NCBI GenBank assembly: GCA_025716815.1
Contig: JAIXMN010000002.1
Coordinates: 310,001-374,000, forward strand
Length of the DNA: 64,000 bases
Direction of reading: 5' to 3'
Source: Dichotomocladium elegans
Lineage: Eukaryota; Mucoromycota; Mucoromycetes; Mucorales; Lichtheimiaceae
Shown here: positions 1-12,038 of the stretch, in pieces
Position numbering within the stretch: position 1 is the stretch's first letter
Layout: each line of letters opens with the position of its first letter
The notes under the pieces: model-generated
What the model saw: only the letters and a program-made list of their open reading frames with translations
Databases searched by the model: none
What the model was told of the DNA's origin: nothing
Position numbers and translations under genes: made by a program

Positions 1-2450
1 CTTTACCTTTGCCAGGAGGGTAGGGAAAGAAATGTAAAAAGGCCAGAAAGGACAAAAAAGGGTAATCTGAGGTAGCACAAGCGGCCGCGGGATATCAAAG
101 AGGAACCAATGAGCTTCTATGCCAAGAAATAACAGAGTGAGATACGCTGTTCCTCCACCCCAGACAGATCAGAACCACTACAAATTAATCAAAGCATCAG
201 CCTATCTATCTAGCTTGACCGATGTACCCATCCCACTTGCTTCAATAATGAAGTATAGTGAAACGAGAGGAGGCATGCAAGAAAGGACGCACCAAAATGG
301 ATAGCTTATTCATCCACCGCCCAAGAGACGGAAGCAACAACCAAGATGATGCTGCGGACGGCAACTGTTCCCTGAATATTGTCCGTTGTCAATCCGTCTT
401 CGCCGCTGAGGTTGCGCCATGAAATGGCTTCTTCATGTGTGGTTGCTCTGTTTCCTAGATGAAAATCGTTTAAAACGTGATCACGCGTTTCATTCCGGTA
501 TGTTCGTTGGACTTATCTTCTTAACATCGATTTCTGCATGATAAGTCATGGTATAACGAAACGCCACCTATCCCTTCTTGCTGTTAATTGTCTTTCCAAC
601 AGCTGTTAGGTTGCTTGCCAATGTCAGAGACTACATCAGCGCTTCGACAAGAGGGGATAAAGAAGGCATACCATGAGAAAAAGTAAAGGTGCGATGGCGC
701 CACTGTTGGCAGCGTTGGGAATCGGGAAAGAGATGTGAAGCTTTGCGGGGTAGCATTTCTGTTATTTTTATTCGAAACAGCATGATCATGTTCTGCTCTT
801 ACTTGAAGACCGGAATCCCCTTCTACACACTTCGTCTCTCCACACTGCCTCGCTCGCTTTCCCTTTCGGTTGCATAGCGTTGTATTTGCTGTAAACATGG
901 ACTTTCCGGTTCTTGTCGAACTTGCCCGGTCTTTTTCCGCCAACGCTTTGGCAAACTAGCATTTGAGAGTATGGTGCATACTGTTTGGAATTAATGTGGG
1001 GTAGCTTAGCATTCCGGATCGGGGTTTCGGGACAACAAAATTTATCCCGGCTGATCATTTTGTTGATACGCTGCAATACACTCACAACAGCGCTTACGAA
1101 ATATGAATGTATTGGTCTGGTCATTCGAGAGGTAAGAAAAATCACGAAGGTATAAACGAGAGGCATGCAGGTGCGTTACATAATGAATGCCATCGACGCT
1201 TGCAAAGTCGACGCCGTATTTTGACTTCCAGTGCTGTTTCCTCCGTTTTGGGAAATCCATACTATACGCAAATATTTTGAAATCAGGTGGGCATGACAAC
1301 ATCGGCGATCAGATGTGAGCTTTGTGCAAAGGATCAAAACTTTACAGAACTGATCTTCTGTATGTATGTACCATGCACACATACGAATAGTCGCATCGTA
1401 TCCTCGTGCACGGCCATGGCTTCGACTCTCGGCGAGCTCCTCGATCATATAATTTTTACATCAAAGTTTCCCGGGAGGAAGACCATGCATGAGAATGCCA
1501 AGCCGTCGACCAAGACCATTAAGGATACGCCCTCGAGGGCTGCCAATACTGAAGCTGAGCAATATCCCCCAACATGTTCCAGATGGCGGCTTATGGCAGC
1601 ACTGACGTCATGACAGCCTGCAAGGTTAATGTCAAGCGAGTGTATCTGCGATTAGCAACGATGAACGCGAGTTCTGTCAGAGTCTGTGAGAGAGAATATG
1701 GACCCCAGCGCGTCCAATGAAGAAGACGCCGCGGAGCAACATCGCCGAATTCAGCGAACTCCCGTTTACTTTATCCTAAGTCAAACGCATTCAATGACAG
1801 ACATACAGAAAGCTTTTATGATTAATGATGGCATACGGGAACGCCTGTATCATCGTTCTCAAGACCACTGAGGCAAAGAAGAACCTTAGTCACAAGCGAA
1901 ATCGGACTGATGCCGACCGGATCACCACTGATGGCATGTGTTGTGGAGCATTCCCACCTTCATCGGGTATGGCAGTAAATCGAGCGAACCAGGTAAAGGG
2001 GCTTGTGCTTATTTGCTGACGCAATGGTTTATTAGTGTCCAGTTGTGGTTATTGCCACTAACACAATCAAAAGGCATGGATGACTCGCTTTCTCTTCCGC
2101 GGAATCTTTATGAAGTTAGACACGAAAATACAATGGTGAGGAAGCTTTTTTGTTGGTGGGACAATAGCACACCTCACGTCAAACGTGGCGTTGACTTCAA
2201 GCAACTTATTCTATACTACGTTACCACCAGGTATGACCTCTGAGCTCCGGACTCTTGATGTCGCTCCAAGTCCTTGGGAAAGATCTGTTGCCATTCATAT
2301 GGCAATATACACAAGATTGGATTGAGGCAAGCATTTGACAATGTTGTCACTGCAAGAATACGTGTCTTCAAAGACACTATTGCAAAGTTCAGGAGTTACA
2401 CAACATTTCTTGCTGGTCCAGTTTCTACGCGATCGATAACGCAGAAGGAA
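1..2450. other. Gene-poor left flank, nothing supported
   Basis: Only short overlapping open frames without family resemblance, start context or splice signals are present here. The stretch adjoins a transposon relic and is probably decayed intergenic or repeat-derived sequence. I see no promoter, RNA gene or protein I can defend. Confidence 0.5.
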
Positions 2451-2559
2451 AGAGAACATTTTGTCCCTCTTGGTGAGCTTCTCAGCAAGGATGTTTATGC
2501 CGCCCCAATTGCTGTTATTATTGAGGCCGAAAATGCGAGTATCCACGAAATGCTCATAT

Positions 2560-3250
2560 GAGACGAGCAGGTTGATGGGAAAGAAAGAAAAACAGCAAGA
2601 GATTGATAAAGATATTGTATGCAAGAAAAAGTCGCAGCATTTGAAAGGGGAGATCGCAATCCTGGCAAATGAATACTACATTCCTGTCTACAGCTGAAGC
2701 CGAGCCATTTTCAGTAACAAGTTGCATGCGTTTTTCATAAATCGATGGTGTGCCGTTTTAGATACTTTGAGGTCCTCAAATCTTTGGAGCAGTTGCTCCA
2801 TCAGCTACTCCAGGAAAATAGAGTGATTCTCATCAGCTCACTCTAAAATAACGCTCCTATGCTCTTCATTGAGAATGCTCGAACGACCCTTTGCGGTGGG
2901 TTTCTTAAAGATGCTGTCAGGGTCCTTCTCGTACTGTAATACCCATCGCTGAGCTGAACGAACATGGATTCCTAGCAGCTGATACACTCAATACCTTCTC
3001 AAACATCCGTTTGAAAAATCTGATCTTGTCTTGGTCAGTGAACGCTGTGTAACTGCGCTTGATCCCCGCTTTTTTCATCCGAATGTCTGTATCCTTTCTC
3101 TTGGGAATGTGCGTGGCAGTAAGCTCAGAGTTATCTTTGCAAGATATGCTACGCAGATATTCTGTAAGAGAAAAAACGGATTGCAGAGTACATTTCTTCA
3201 TCAACGATATGGCCTTGACCATCGTAAAAAAATAGATTGCTCATTTCAGA
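2560..3250 (-). mobile_element. Degenerate Tc1/mariner-like transposon, copy A
   Basis: Read on the minus strand, this stretch matches the plus-strand sequence at 23526-24150 almost throughout, including the shared peptide pieces RKDTDIRMKKAGIK and FKRMFEKVLS (FKRMFEKVLSASAAR in copy B). These resemble the N-terminal helix-turn-helix part of Tc1/mariner-type transposases common in Mucoromycota; that assignment is family knowledge. Several frame breaks interrupt the reading, so no intact transposase is made. I could not identify terminal inverted repeats or a TA target duplication, so both ends are approximate. The similarity fades below about position 2690. Copies B and C lie 17-20 kb away. 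Confidence 0.75.
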
Positions 3251-3259
3251 ATGTAAATG

Positions 3260-4134
3260 GGTAGAGATGAATTTGCCAAGTTTTGCCGTGTATTGAGACA
3301 TTTGCTTTGTCATCATGCGTAAAGATTTCTGGGCAAATCACGACTTCTATTTTTGTAATCCTGCGACTTCAGAACTGGCAGGGTGCGACTTTGGTTTTGG
3401 AAAAGAGTGTATGTTCTGCGGACTCGATTGGGCAATAGCTCTCCTCCACCCTCTCCCATCTCCAAAACGTGAATGGGGCAGTGCTATGTCAAGCTTGCCT
3501 GATTTTTTCCATTTCAAGCAAGCAAAAACAAAACACAACGTGTTCCTGATATTTGCTTATACCCCTCTTTTCCATTTACCTCGCATGGAGTCGAACCCGT
3601 GTCCGCTTGTTCACGCTGTATGTACGCTACAAAAAAATCTCGCGAGAGACTGCTCAGTAATGATATCAATGGATTGTTTCAAACGGATGGCGATAGATAC
3701 CCAGAAGAACCTGTATATATAGGTGAATAATCCAATCACCGTCCGTATGTAGACCAAGAGCTGAGCTATAAGGTTGGGTTTGCGGTTGGTTAGAGGATCA
3801 TGAGGAAAGATATATCCAACCGCGGCGTGTGCGCGGGACATGGACTTTTATCTAATCACAAAGAATGCAATGAGGCAGTTTTTTCAGCCTTTATCAGGCT
3901 TTGATTACTCTTTGTCTAGATGAACCCCCTCCTCTTCTCGATCCCAGAGGATTGTCTACAGCAAGCATCTGTGGGATATTTCCGGCTCATGCCGAACTAC
4001 GAAGAAGCAGAGGAATTACCCAGGTTACACTCCACCCTTAATTTTCGCGTCCGTGTGTAAAATATTCCCGCCCATTCTCTTTCTCTCTCTCCTTTTCTCT
4101 TTTGTAAACCCATCCATTCAATCTCACAGCCGCC
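3260..4134. other. Intergenic stretch upstream of the DUF4112 gene
   Basis: No gene is recognised. A 135-codon frame on the plus strand (3315-3722) has no family features and is treated as chance. The last 100 bases are pyrimidine-rich (TCTTTCTCTCTCTCC near 4079-4095) and end in the CCGCC context just before the ATG at 4135, as expected for a fungal promoter and leader. Confidence 0.5.
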
Positions 4135-5122
4135 ATGAACAATCCCCTTGTTAAGGCAGGGGCAAAGTACTTTTTAGCACCCTACCGACCCAACGCGCCA
4201 GGCTCCAAACCCTACCGCCATGATGTCGAGTTAGCATCATCATCCACGACCAGCGGTCAATCCCAGCAGAGGCGGTATTTCTGGCAGCGAAAAGCCGACC
4301 CCACCGAGATCCTGACGACCCATGAGCGGCTTGTGCTGAAAAAAGTCAAGCAGCGTGCGCATTGGCTCGACTCTGGCTTTGGCTGCTGTTGTTGCCGCGT
4401 TGGCATCGATCCTCTCATTGGTATATATATATATATATACATAAAACACTGGGCGGTGCATAAAAGTTTGCATAAAAGAAAGAAAGAAAGAGAGGATGGA
4501 GGGGGCCGTTGATTGTTATCCACCTTTCTCTCGTTTTGCGCATGATGAACTGAACATTATCCCACTGACAATCGCCAAAACAAAAACGATAGGACTTATT
4601 CCAGGTGAATAAAGGAAGAGTCAAGGAGACCCCCACCCCACTTTCCTCGTCCTCATGTGCTTCTTCCTAGTTGTCGGTGACTTTGCGGGAGTCTTGTTGG
4701 CGCTTTACATTGTTCAAGTCTCCTCGCGCGCGAGTTTACCTCAAGCAGTGCTGTCGCAAATGATGATGAACATTGTCATGGATTTCGTCGCAAGTAGTTC
4801 TGCTTTTTTTTTTAGTCCTTTTGTGTGCCTGCGTGTGTATGGGAGAGGCCGAATTGCTCATTTGGCATTAATGCCCGCTTGAAAAAAACAAAAAACAAAA
4901 AACTAGGTCGGCTTGGTACCTGTCCTAGGTGATATCATGGACTTTGCCTTCAAGTGTAATACCCGCAATGCCGTCTTACTCGAGACGTACCTCTACAAAC
5001 GCGCCCACGAACGAATACAGCAACAGGACACTACGTCTCATCCGAAGGAACCATTGTTGCCAGCTACCAAAGTGGCTATTGACATCGATCCTACTCACGC
5101 GTCTTCTTCAACATCAGTATAA
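4135..5122 (+). CDS. DUF4112 family membrane protein
   Basis: Best model has four exons: 4135-4420, 4593-4604, 4671-4789 and 4907-5122, coding for 210 residues. The conserved DUF4112 core is visible: WLDSGFG, then DPLI-GLIP-VVGDFAG, then GLVPVLGDIMDFAFKCNTRN. The two hydrophobic GD-containing segments are typical of this small membrane-associated family, whose biochemical role is unknown. The motif is complete only if a 12-nt microexon is included: GACTTATTCCAG, preceded by AG and followed by GTGAAT. Intron 3 is best read as GC-AG (GCAAGT donor at 4790), which gives the family spacing MDFVVGLVP. Intron 1 opens with a TA repeat. The N-terminal 80 residues are polar and poorly conserved, and the C-terminal tail is short and acidic. 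Confidence 0.85.
4593..4604 (+). other. 12-nt microexon of the DUF4112 gene
   Basis: The 12 bases are flanked by AG on the left (4591-4592) and GTGAAT on the right. Spliced between 4420 and 4671 they add exactly the residues G-L-I-P. This turns DPLIVVGD into DPLIGLIPVVGD, the arrangement expected for DUF4112 proteins. Phase is kept: one base left over from exon 1, twelve bases, one base left over. Confidence 0.75.
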
Positions 5123-5284
5123 CAACCGGGCTTTTGAGCATAACCTGGCCTCGCCACACAGTCATAAGATAAAAGGAGAATAGGCAATAAAATAAGGTTG
5201 GACGGGTCAGTTGGGACGGGCGGGTGGAAGGGTAAAAATTGAGTTAGATACATTATTTGGCTAAATACAGATATTTGGTATCGA

Positions 5285-8200
5285 TTAAGGGAATAAGTCC
5301 TTGGCTTGGCTGATGAGATAGTCGATGGTTGCGTTTTTGGAACTGATATCAAGCAGGTCTCGGGACGGATCCTTGTCCCGCATCAATGTCGGCGCAAATA
5401 CCACTGCGAGGTTTTTGCACGTCATCAAGTTTTCATTGCTCCTTACGCACACCCTACGTATATATTATAGGTATGCGTTTAAAAAACATGGTCTCCGTTT
5501 GTCCACCTTCCATTTTACCTGCTGAGATGAAGTATGAGCGCCCTCAGTGTATTATAGTTAGCCTTTGGAAGCTGTGCTAATAACGACAGAGAGAGTTCAA
5601 GCTTTGGCTGTCCGGCCTCCATCGCTGTAGATTCAGTGCAATCAGTTAGTTATCTAGCGATTTGTTTTCATCCCCCCTCCCCCGCCCTAACTCACATGCA
5701 AGCTCGATAAATTTGCTATACAGCTCGTAGGTCATGAGCGGATTGGGAAGCTCTCGGAAATAATGCTTCAACACACTTGTGACTGCACAGATATCACTGA
5801 CTTCGTCCTCATCGCTCAGGTCAATCGGTAGACCTTGCTCAAATGCTTGCTGCAGCATCCGCATCTGTGCCGCACCACCTGATTTTCGATAAATACCCTC
5901 ATAGTCCATGCCACGTAGCTCCACAGCCTGGATGCATTGCTCGACAATACGCGGAACCAGCCGCTCTTCCTTGTTAGATTGATCCGATAGATCATTGCCA
6001 AACAAGCTCGAACCTACAATACAGATCAGAAAAGATGAAAAGGTTTAAGAATATATATATATATATATATATATACTTGGTGACAGTAAGTCCTCGTGGA
6101 GATCCAATGTGCTTGCTTCAAAGCAAAGTTGTGGCGCTTGACTCAGGCATTTAGCGTGTGACACAAATCCGCACCCTTTTAATGAAGAGCAGATGAGTAA
6201 CAAGTGGCTGCTCTTTTTTTTTTGTCGTACCTTGACAACGTAAGTCGGAACGGCCCCACACCTTATCATTGCACACATCACACCGGACAAGTCGCATGAA
6301 AGATGTCGGCTGGAAGGAGTGGCCCGAAGTGGACGGGGCCTTGGTGTGCTCGCGCTTGAGAGCCATATTGTTGTTGTTATTGTTGCTGCTGTGCACCTGC
6401 GTGTCTTTTTTGAACTTGCTAAACACTTTGCTCTTCTTGAATTTGAAGACCTTGGGAGCCTGAGTGCCATTGAAACTGTCGCGCTGGACTACACGTGTGG
6501 TGCCATGGTCGCCTGATGAATCACGTCGAACAAAGCTCGTGCCTGCCATGACAGCAGCCGCCTCACGCTCGCGCTCGGTCATACGGCGCGAAAGATCGTT
6601 GTTCATGTTCGTCAGCTCGGCATTCTTGGTGTTAAGCATGATCATCTCATTGATCACTTCGTCACGGGCCTTGGTCAACTGACGCGCATCCGCTTCGAGG
6701 GCAGCGCGCTCGTTGCGCAACGATTGCAATTCGGCAGCAAGCGAACTAGCAATGACGGAATTCACCTCGTGCCCCTCGATGTCCTTCATAAGCAGGCTGC
6801 GGAGGTGTTTGAGCTCCTGGCAGGACCGCTCAAGACTAGCGCGCATATGGGCTATTCGCTCAATGTCGGCGCGAGCTCTCGCCGCAAAACTAGACGGTTC
6901 CTGGGCCTGAAGGATGAGGGCCACCTGCTCTCGCAGTTGCTGGATAGTGACTTCATGCTGTTGGCGAATTGCTGTTTCTTTGGCAAACTCCTCTTTGGCA
7001 CGCGAGAACTCTTCCAAGGCACGCTTCGAGGCTTGCTATTGGTTTTACAGGTGTTGTTTCATTAACCAGTAAGGAGAAAGGGGAGGGATAGCATACCTTG
7101 ATCTTTTGGAAATTCGCTTCAGCCTCTGCGAGTTTCCGTTTGGTATTGTCAAGCTCTTGTTGAAGCTGCGACGTATCGTTATTCATCCCATCCGATTCGT
7201 CTTCTACGATGGGCGACTCGGGGACTTCCAGGAGAGTGATCATCTCATTCACAGCTTCGCTCTGTTCTTTCCTGAGATCTAGTTCGATGCTGGCGCCGAG
7301 GTCTTTGGAGAGGTTGAGGATTTCGGCCGAATCATTTTCGAAAAAAGACAGATTCAGGGACGGTAAGGCGAGGTCTAAAGTCGATGAAGATTCGCTATGT
7401 TGACCCGGGATTCGGGACAGGCGTTTTCGATTGCTCGTGGTGCTGTTATTGCTAGTTGGGGATAGCGGATGGAGAAGGTTCTGGCGAGAAGAGGACTCGG
7501 ATCGAGATGGAACGGGACTGAGGGCAGCCGGTCGCTTATCGGTGACCGATGACGAACGAGAGCGAATAGGCGTGGGGAACTCTGTGCGCGATGACTCCTC
7601 GTTCTGTATAAAGTCCGTAACCGCCTGAGGGTCCATGAGTCGACTGGCATGCCGGTTAGACATGTACGGTCGTTTGATAGCCGGCCGAGGAATGGCTGCA
7701 TGAGAATTATTGGTGGTGGGAGCGTTGAGGGTTGGTGAGATTGGTAATGGCTCCTCTGATACCTAAACGATGATGATGTGCATTTTTGAGTTTCAGGGCG
7801 AACAAACGAACGAACGAACGAACTCTCATTGTGGTTGAAAGGGTAGATTGTCGTACCACCAGACCTGCAGGCAAGGATGGGAGACTCTTGGCGGCAAACG
7901 AAAGGTTGTATTGTTGTTTTCGACGCTCACGCTCTTCTCGGCGCTTTTGCTTTTCTGCTCTGCGCTTCTCATGGCACGGCGTGCAATAGATCCCCTTTTT
8001 GATGATCGGCCCATGTCAATACTACATGATGTATGCAGAAAATAAAAAAGGAAGTTGGGTGTGCTACCTTTGTTGTTTGGGTGAAAACAAGATCATCAAT
8101 CTTGCGTTTACATGAAACGCAGCGGAAACAACTTGCATGATACGCTTCTTCACCTGTGGAAAGGAAATAAACAGATAAGCAGAATTAGACGGATATAGTA

Positions 8201-8550
8201 ATTCGGTGGTGTGCGCACTTGCCCGTCATGATGGCCTCGTCTCGAATGACCTGTTTGCACATTGCACAAATGTATGAGCAATCTTCGCACACGGGTCGTC
8301 CATCGCTGAGAATGAGGAGATTCGATTCACAGTCGGCAGGACGATTACATTTTGCGCATGTGAAGCTAAGGATAAAGAAAAGAACGAGTGAGTTTCAGAG
8401 AATTTTTGTCGTATTGGATCGGTACCAGTCGAGATGAAAAAGGGCGTCACCGAAGGCTATTACGGCGCCCTCTTCAATACTCTGGTTGCAGCCACTGCAG
8501 TCTGGCCCGTATTCGCCATCGTCATCTACAAGCGATAGGGTGGAATACAT
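5285..8550 (-). CDS. Rho GTPase-activating protein (LIM-LIM-C1-RhoGAP)
   Basis: A multi-exon gene starting at the ATG at 8550 and ending with TAA at 5285-5287. From the N terminus: two LIM zinc-binding domains (CSGCNQ...HLDCFTCAKC and CAMCKQ...CFRCVSCKRK), a Ser-rich linker, a long coiled coil, a C1-type zinc domain (CDVCNDKVWG...GCGFVSHAKC) and a RhoGAP domain. The RhoGAP part shows YEGIYRKSGG with the expected arginine finger, then LPNPLMTYELY, LPKANYNTLRALILHLSR and ENLMTCKNLAVVFAPTL. The domain order matches fungal Rga1/Rga2-type Cdc42/Rho GAPs that control polarity and hyphal growth. The last two exons (about 5631-5525 and 5435-5285) were recovered by splicing and complete the GAP fold. 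The intron inside LIM2 (8222-8154) uses a GC donor. A TA microsatellite sits in the intron after the C1 domain. Confidence 0.9.
6051..6075. repeat. (AT)n microsatellite in an intron
   Basis: About 12 AT dinucleotides lie within the intron between the C1-domain exon and the first RhoGAP exon of the minus-strand GAP gene. Similar TA runs occur in the DUF4112 gene intron (4421-4438) and near 55351-55372. Confidence 0.85.
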
Positions 8551-9159
8551 AGTTTCTTTCTAGCGTATATATTGTATATGGTTTGTCTGTCTGTCTGGAT
8601 GATTGTACGAAAAAATAAGAGGATGCGAGAAGAGAGGGAAAGTAAATGGAATTAACATTGTACACCATTTTTGCAACAATAGAGTTCTCGTGCTACCCTA
8701 AAACATTTGCGACGAGGAACACAATGTGCGACTTGCAACCTGTCCCCCCCCACCCCAGTAACAGAGAACAAAATAAACCTCAGATTATCCTTGGATGAAT
8801 AAAAAGTATGACTGTACTCAGACAGCGCGTCCGTGCTGTATGGATGTATGTGTGCATGTACATATCGGGCAATGAGAAGAGTGAGTGTGCATTGGTATCT
8901 GTGCATGAGCGGGTTACATGTATGGACGTTGTGTAGATTTGTTTTTTTTTGGGGGGGGAGAGTTTAGAAGAGAGAATATCGTCTGGTGGGTGTATGTGTG
9001 TCTGGACCCGATTTGCATGAATTCAACACTCCTCAGTGACCTGCTAGCACCTACGCGCAGTCCGGAAGCTATCCTCAGATGGTGTGCGAGGTGGCACTAC
9101 AGAACAAGTCCTGCTTCGTGTTCTATTAATGTTACGCATTCATTCATGTGCCGGCCTAT

Positions 9160-9223
<64 letters not shown>

Positions 9224-11111
9224 GCTCTCTAAGCATTGGTCACTAAGTCAGTTCAATAAGCTGGCTGCTCTTTAACGTATCATTCTTAGTCGCATTGACG
9301 CTGTTCGTAACCTTTCCATTTTCTATTTTTACCGCCTGATACGTACGTATCTTTGTAGGAGCGGCGATCGATTGATTCCAATACTTGTACATCACACACA
9401 TGTTCTCTCTCTGTCTTGTTTCTCTAATTTTCACAGTACCTGCTATGTGTACCTGATTTGGTGATCGGATCAAAAAAATATATCCAAAATTCCCCTATAA
9501 TTACATGCACTCATCGGCTGTTAACATTAAATACGACGATGAGCAATCCACACTAGAGAAAGAGAGAGAGCGATCACGTTAAGACTTACTCCTTTTCTTT
9601 TCCGTGATACTCCAACGCGTTGGTGAAGATAGAAAAACACAGGAGGTTGTCCCAATCATAATTCTTTCCTTTACATGAGAATTCATGTGATTTTCAGTGA
9701 GCCATTGAGTGGTTCTTTTTTTCACTTCTATTTTGTTAAACGCATAGACTATTGTACCTCTCCACATCGGGGTGGTGATGAGGGTATGGGTGGGCGGGGT
9801 TGTGTTCGTTTCTCCGTTCAAGGTGATGTTGTACAAGATTTACTTGTCACTTGCTTCGATAAAATAAAATAAAATGAAATTGCGACCTTATTAAAGAGAA
9901 TATTTTGATTCTAGCACCAGCGGTGTTCAGACACGCTTCTTCTACTACGCCTAACTTACCCTAACAAATACGCGAACTTTGTTTTGGTGGCATTGGCGGC
10001 GAAGGAAAGGAAGTGGAATTTCTAAGCTATCCAGTCAAACGGGAGATGTTGTGATAGAATGCAAAGCTAGACTTACGCTTATCGCTTAAACTCGCTCATA
10101 CACGGGACTGTACGTACCGTACGTACCCGATCCTGTGAGGGCGCGAATGAGTGATAGTTACTGTCGCAGTAATTGATGAATTAATTATCTATATGAACGG
10201 ATCCGCTTCCGCTTCTCATGCGGCCGTTTTATTCCGCAACAGTCAACTAATAATCTATTTTACGCGACCACGTGTACTTGACGCGTACCTTGGGGGCCTA
10301 GCCGTCAGACGTCGAGCATTTCTGCTTACATGAATAAGCAGAAATTCAATACAATGCCCGGGTACGCAAGGGTTAACGACCAGAGATACAGGTTGCGGGC
10401 GAGTTTCCTCTCCTGAACCATAGGCTAACTCTGGAGAGATAAATCGCTCGTCAGCTCAGTTGTGGACTTCGCAACTGAACTCACTCCATCCTGGCGCACG
10501 AATTTGTAGTTTGAGTAGTAACATCATTCCGGTCCTTCCACGTCTCCCCCTTTTTTCTTCTCCGGAAGAAGCATCGGAAGTGACGACCCCATCGGTCAAC
10601 ATATCTACTATCACAAGGATTGGAGGTTCAAGATCACAGAATGCGTAGAAACAACAAAGGATATCGATCACGGTGACGCACTACATACTGATCGAGTATT
10701 TTCTATTATTGAACATGTCGGGCTGATGACGAATATTGTACGCAGCGCTGTATCCTGTATAAACAAGGAAAGGGGTGCCTCCATCGGTCATTCCTGTGAG
10801 TCCTCCCCAGGAGAATATGTATCTAATCGAACGATCCGCATTACAGATCCCACCTCAGCAGGGCCCCGCTTGCTTTCTTTTGTCTTGTTATTATTATTCG
10901 ATGGTTTTCACTGCGCTACCAATTGTAGTAAGCCGCTAAAGGTGCGCACACAAGGGTGCATACGCCCTACGTATACCATCTCAAGATTGGGGGGGGGATG
11001 CGAAGAGGACCGGGGAAAGACGATCTAGTCCAGTAGCTTTCTTTCTTCGCATTCGAAAAAGTTTTTTTTTTCATACACACCCTCTCTCTCACCCTCTACC
11101 AGCTTTAAGAA
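8551..11111. other. 2.5-kb divergent intergenic region
   Basis: This separates the start of the RhoGAP gene (minus) from the start of the SNRNP48 gene (plus), so it holds both promoters. I see a long CT tract (9163-9220), a GTACGTAC self-complementary duplication near 10110-10126, and a pyrimidine-rich leader just before 11112. No convincing coding region or RNA gene is present. Confidence 0.55.
9163..9220. repeat. (CT)29 microsatellite
   Basis: An uninterrupted CT dinucleotide tract of about 58 bases, followed by TTCGCTCTCT. It lies about 0.6 kb upstream of the minus-strand RhoGAP start and 1.9 kb upstream of the plus-strand SNRNP48 start. Confidence 0.95.
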
Positions 11112-12038
11112 ATGAGCGCACAGGAAAAGCTACAAGCACTTCAACAGCACATTGACACCATTCTCGAGACATTAAGCTGGAATCGCGACGAAATAAAGCA
11201 ATGGTACACGGAGGTGTGTCTTCCAGTCCTCATGAAATTCTCTTTGATCTTCTGACCCATCATGTGCTCGTGCAGGAACAAACACATAAAACGCAGTGCG
11301 CATTCGACGATCGCCATTATGTTCCCCGCGACAAGTTGGCACAGCACGAGAAGCAGTGTCAAGACAAGCAACTCCGTATGAAGGATCGACAAGTAAGAAA
11401 TGCAGATGATTCTTTTTCTTTGAAGTCAAAGGAATGCGATTGACTCGCCTTTCCCCATGCAAGCCTAAACTTCCGAGCAGCCTCAAGTATTTTTACAAAT
11501 ATCCGCCTAGAGAGAATCAGGGTAGAATTGTATTGGATAAACAATTAACCTACACATGTGCTCATTCCTGGTTCTTTCCCAAAAAGAAGCGACGGCAGTC
11601 GAACCATTGGATCATCCATCCAATGATTTGGGAAATGATGAAGGTAAAGTTGATGCATTTGTAAAAAAAAAAAAGAAACAGGTAATGGGGTAAGAAACGT
11701 TAAAGATGCGAAGGCGTAAACACGACTAGATACGTATGCCGGCGACCCTTTATTGGACAAATCTTCTTCGGGTGAAAGAGACATCAAGCGGCGTCCCAAG
11801 ACTTATCGAGTCCGAGTGACAAAACACCGGAGGCCCATTGAGGTAAGCGGCTCCTTCACCTTCCGCCATCATGCTTTATCCTCTTTGATCTAAGCTAATG
11901 ATATCGGTGCTCTAAAAAAAGGTACAGCGACAACTGGTGCAGGCATACATGCAAGAATTCCAAAGTCATCGTGATTCAAAAAAGCAGTATGACGTGCCTA
12001 TTTCTGCAGCTTCCAGGCACGAGCCGAACCCACCATAG
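11112..12038 (+). CDS. SNRNP48: U11/U12 snRNP 48K-like protein (SNRNP48)
   Basis: Six exons (11112-11213, 11276-11392, 11464-11521, 11587-11643, 11730-11842, 11922-12038) sum to 188 codons. Residues 42-62 form a perfect CHHC zinc finger, C-x5-H-x9-H-x3-C (CAFDDRHYVPRDKLAQHEKQC apart from its last residue). In U11-48K this finger contacts the 5' splice site of U12-type introns. The N terminus (IDTILETLSWNRDEI) matches the helix before the finger in animal U11-48K. The C-terminal part (KTYRVRVTKHRRPIEVQRQL, then AYMQEF) matches the conserved block near the end of the human protein. The fourth exon only reads correctly if a 65-nt intron (11522-11586) is removed. The protein is shorter than the human one, lacking the RS-like tail. 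It would act in the nucleus, in the minor spliceosome. Confidence 0.85.

Noticed and set aside
3580..3620. tRNA-like T-arm (GGGTTCGACTCC on the minus strand)
   Set aside because: No matching T-stem pairing and no D-arm or anticodon arm could be found at the right distance upstream.
3315..3722. 135-codon plus-strand open frame
   Set aside because: No family signal, no splice partners, and it lies beside a decayed transposon.
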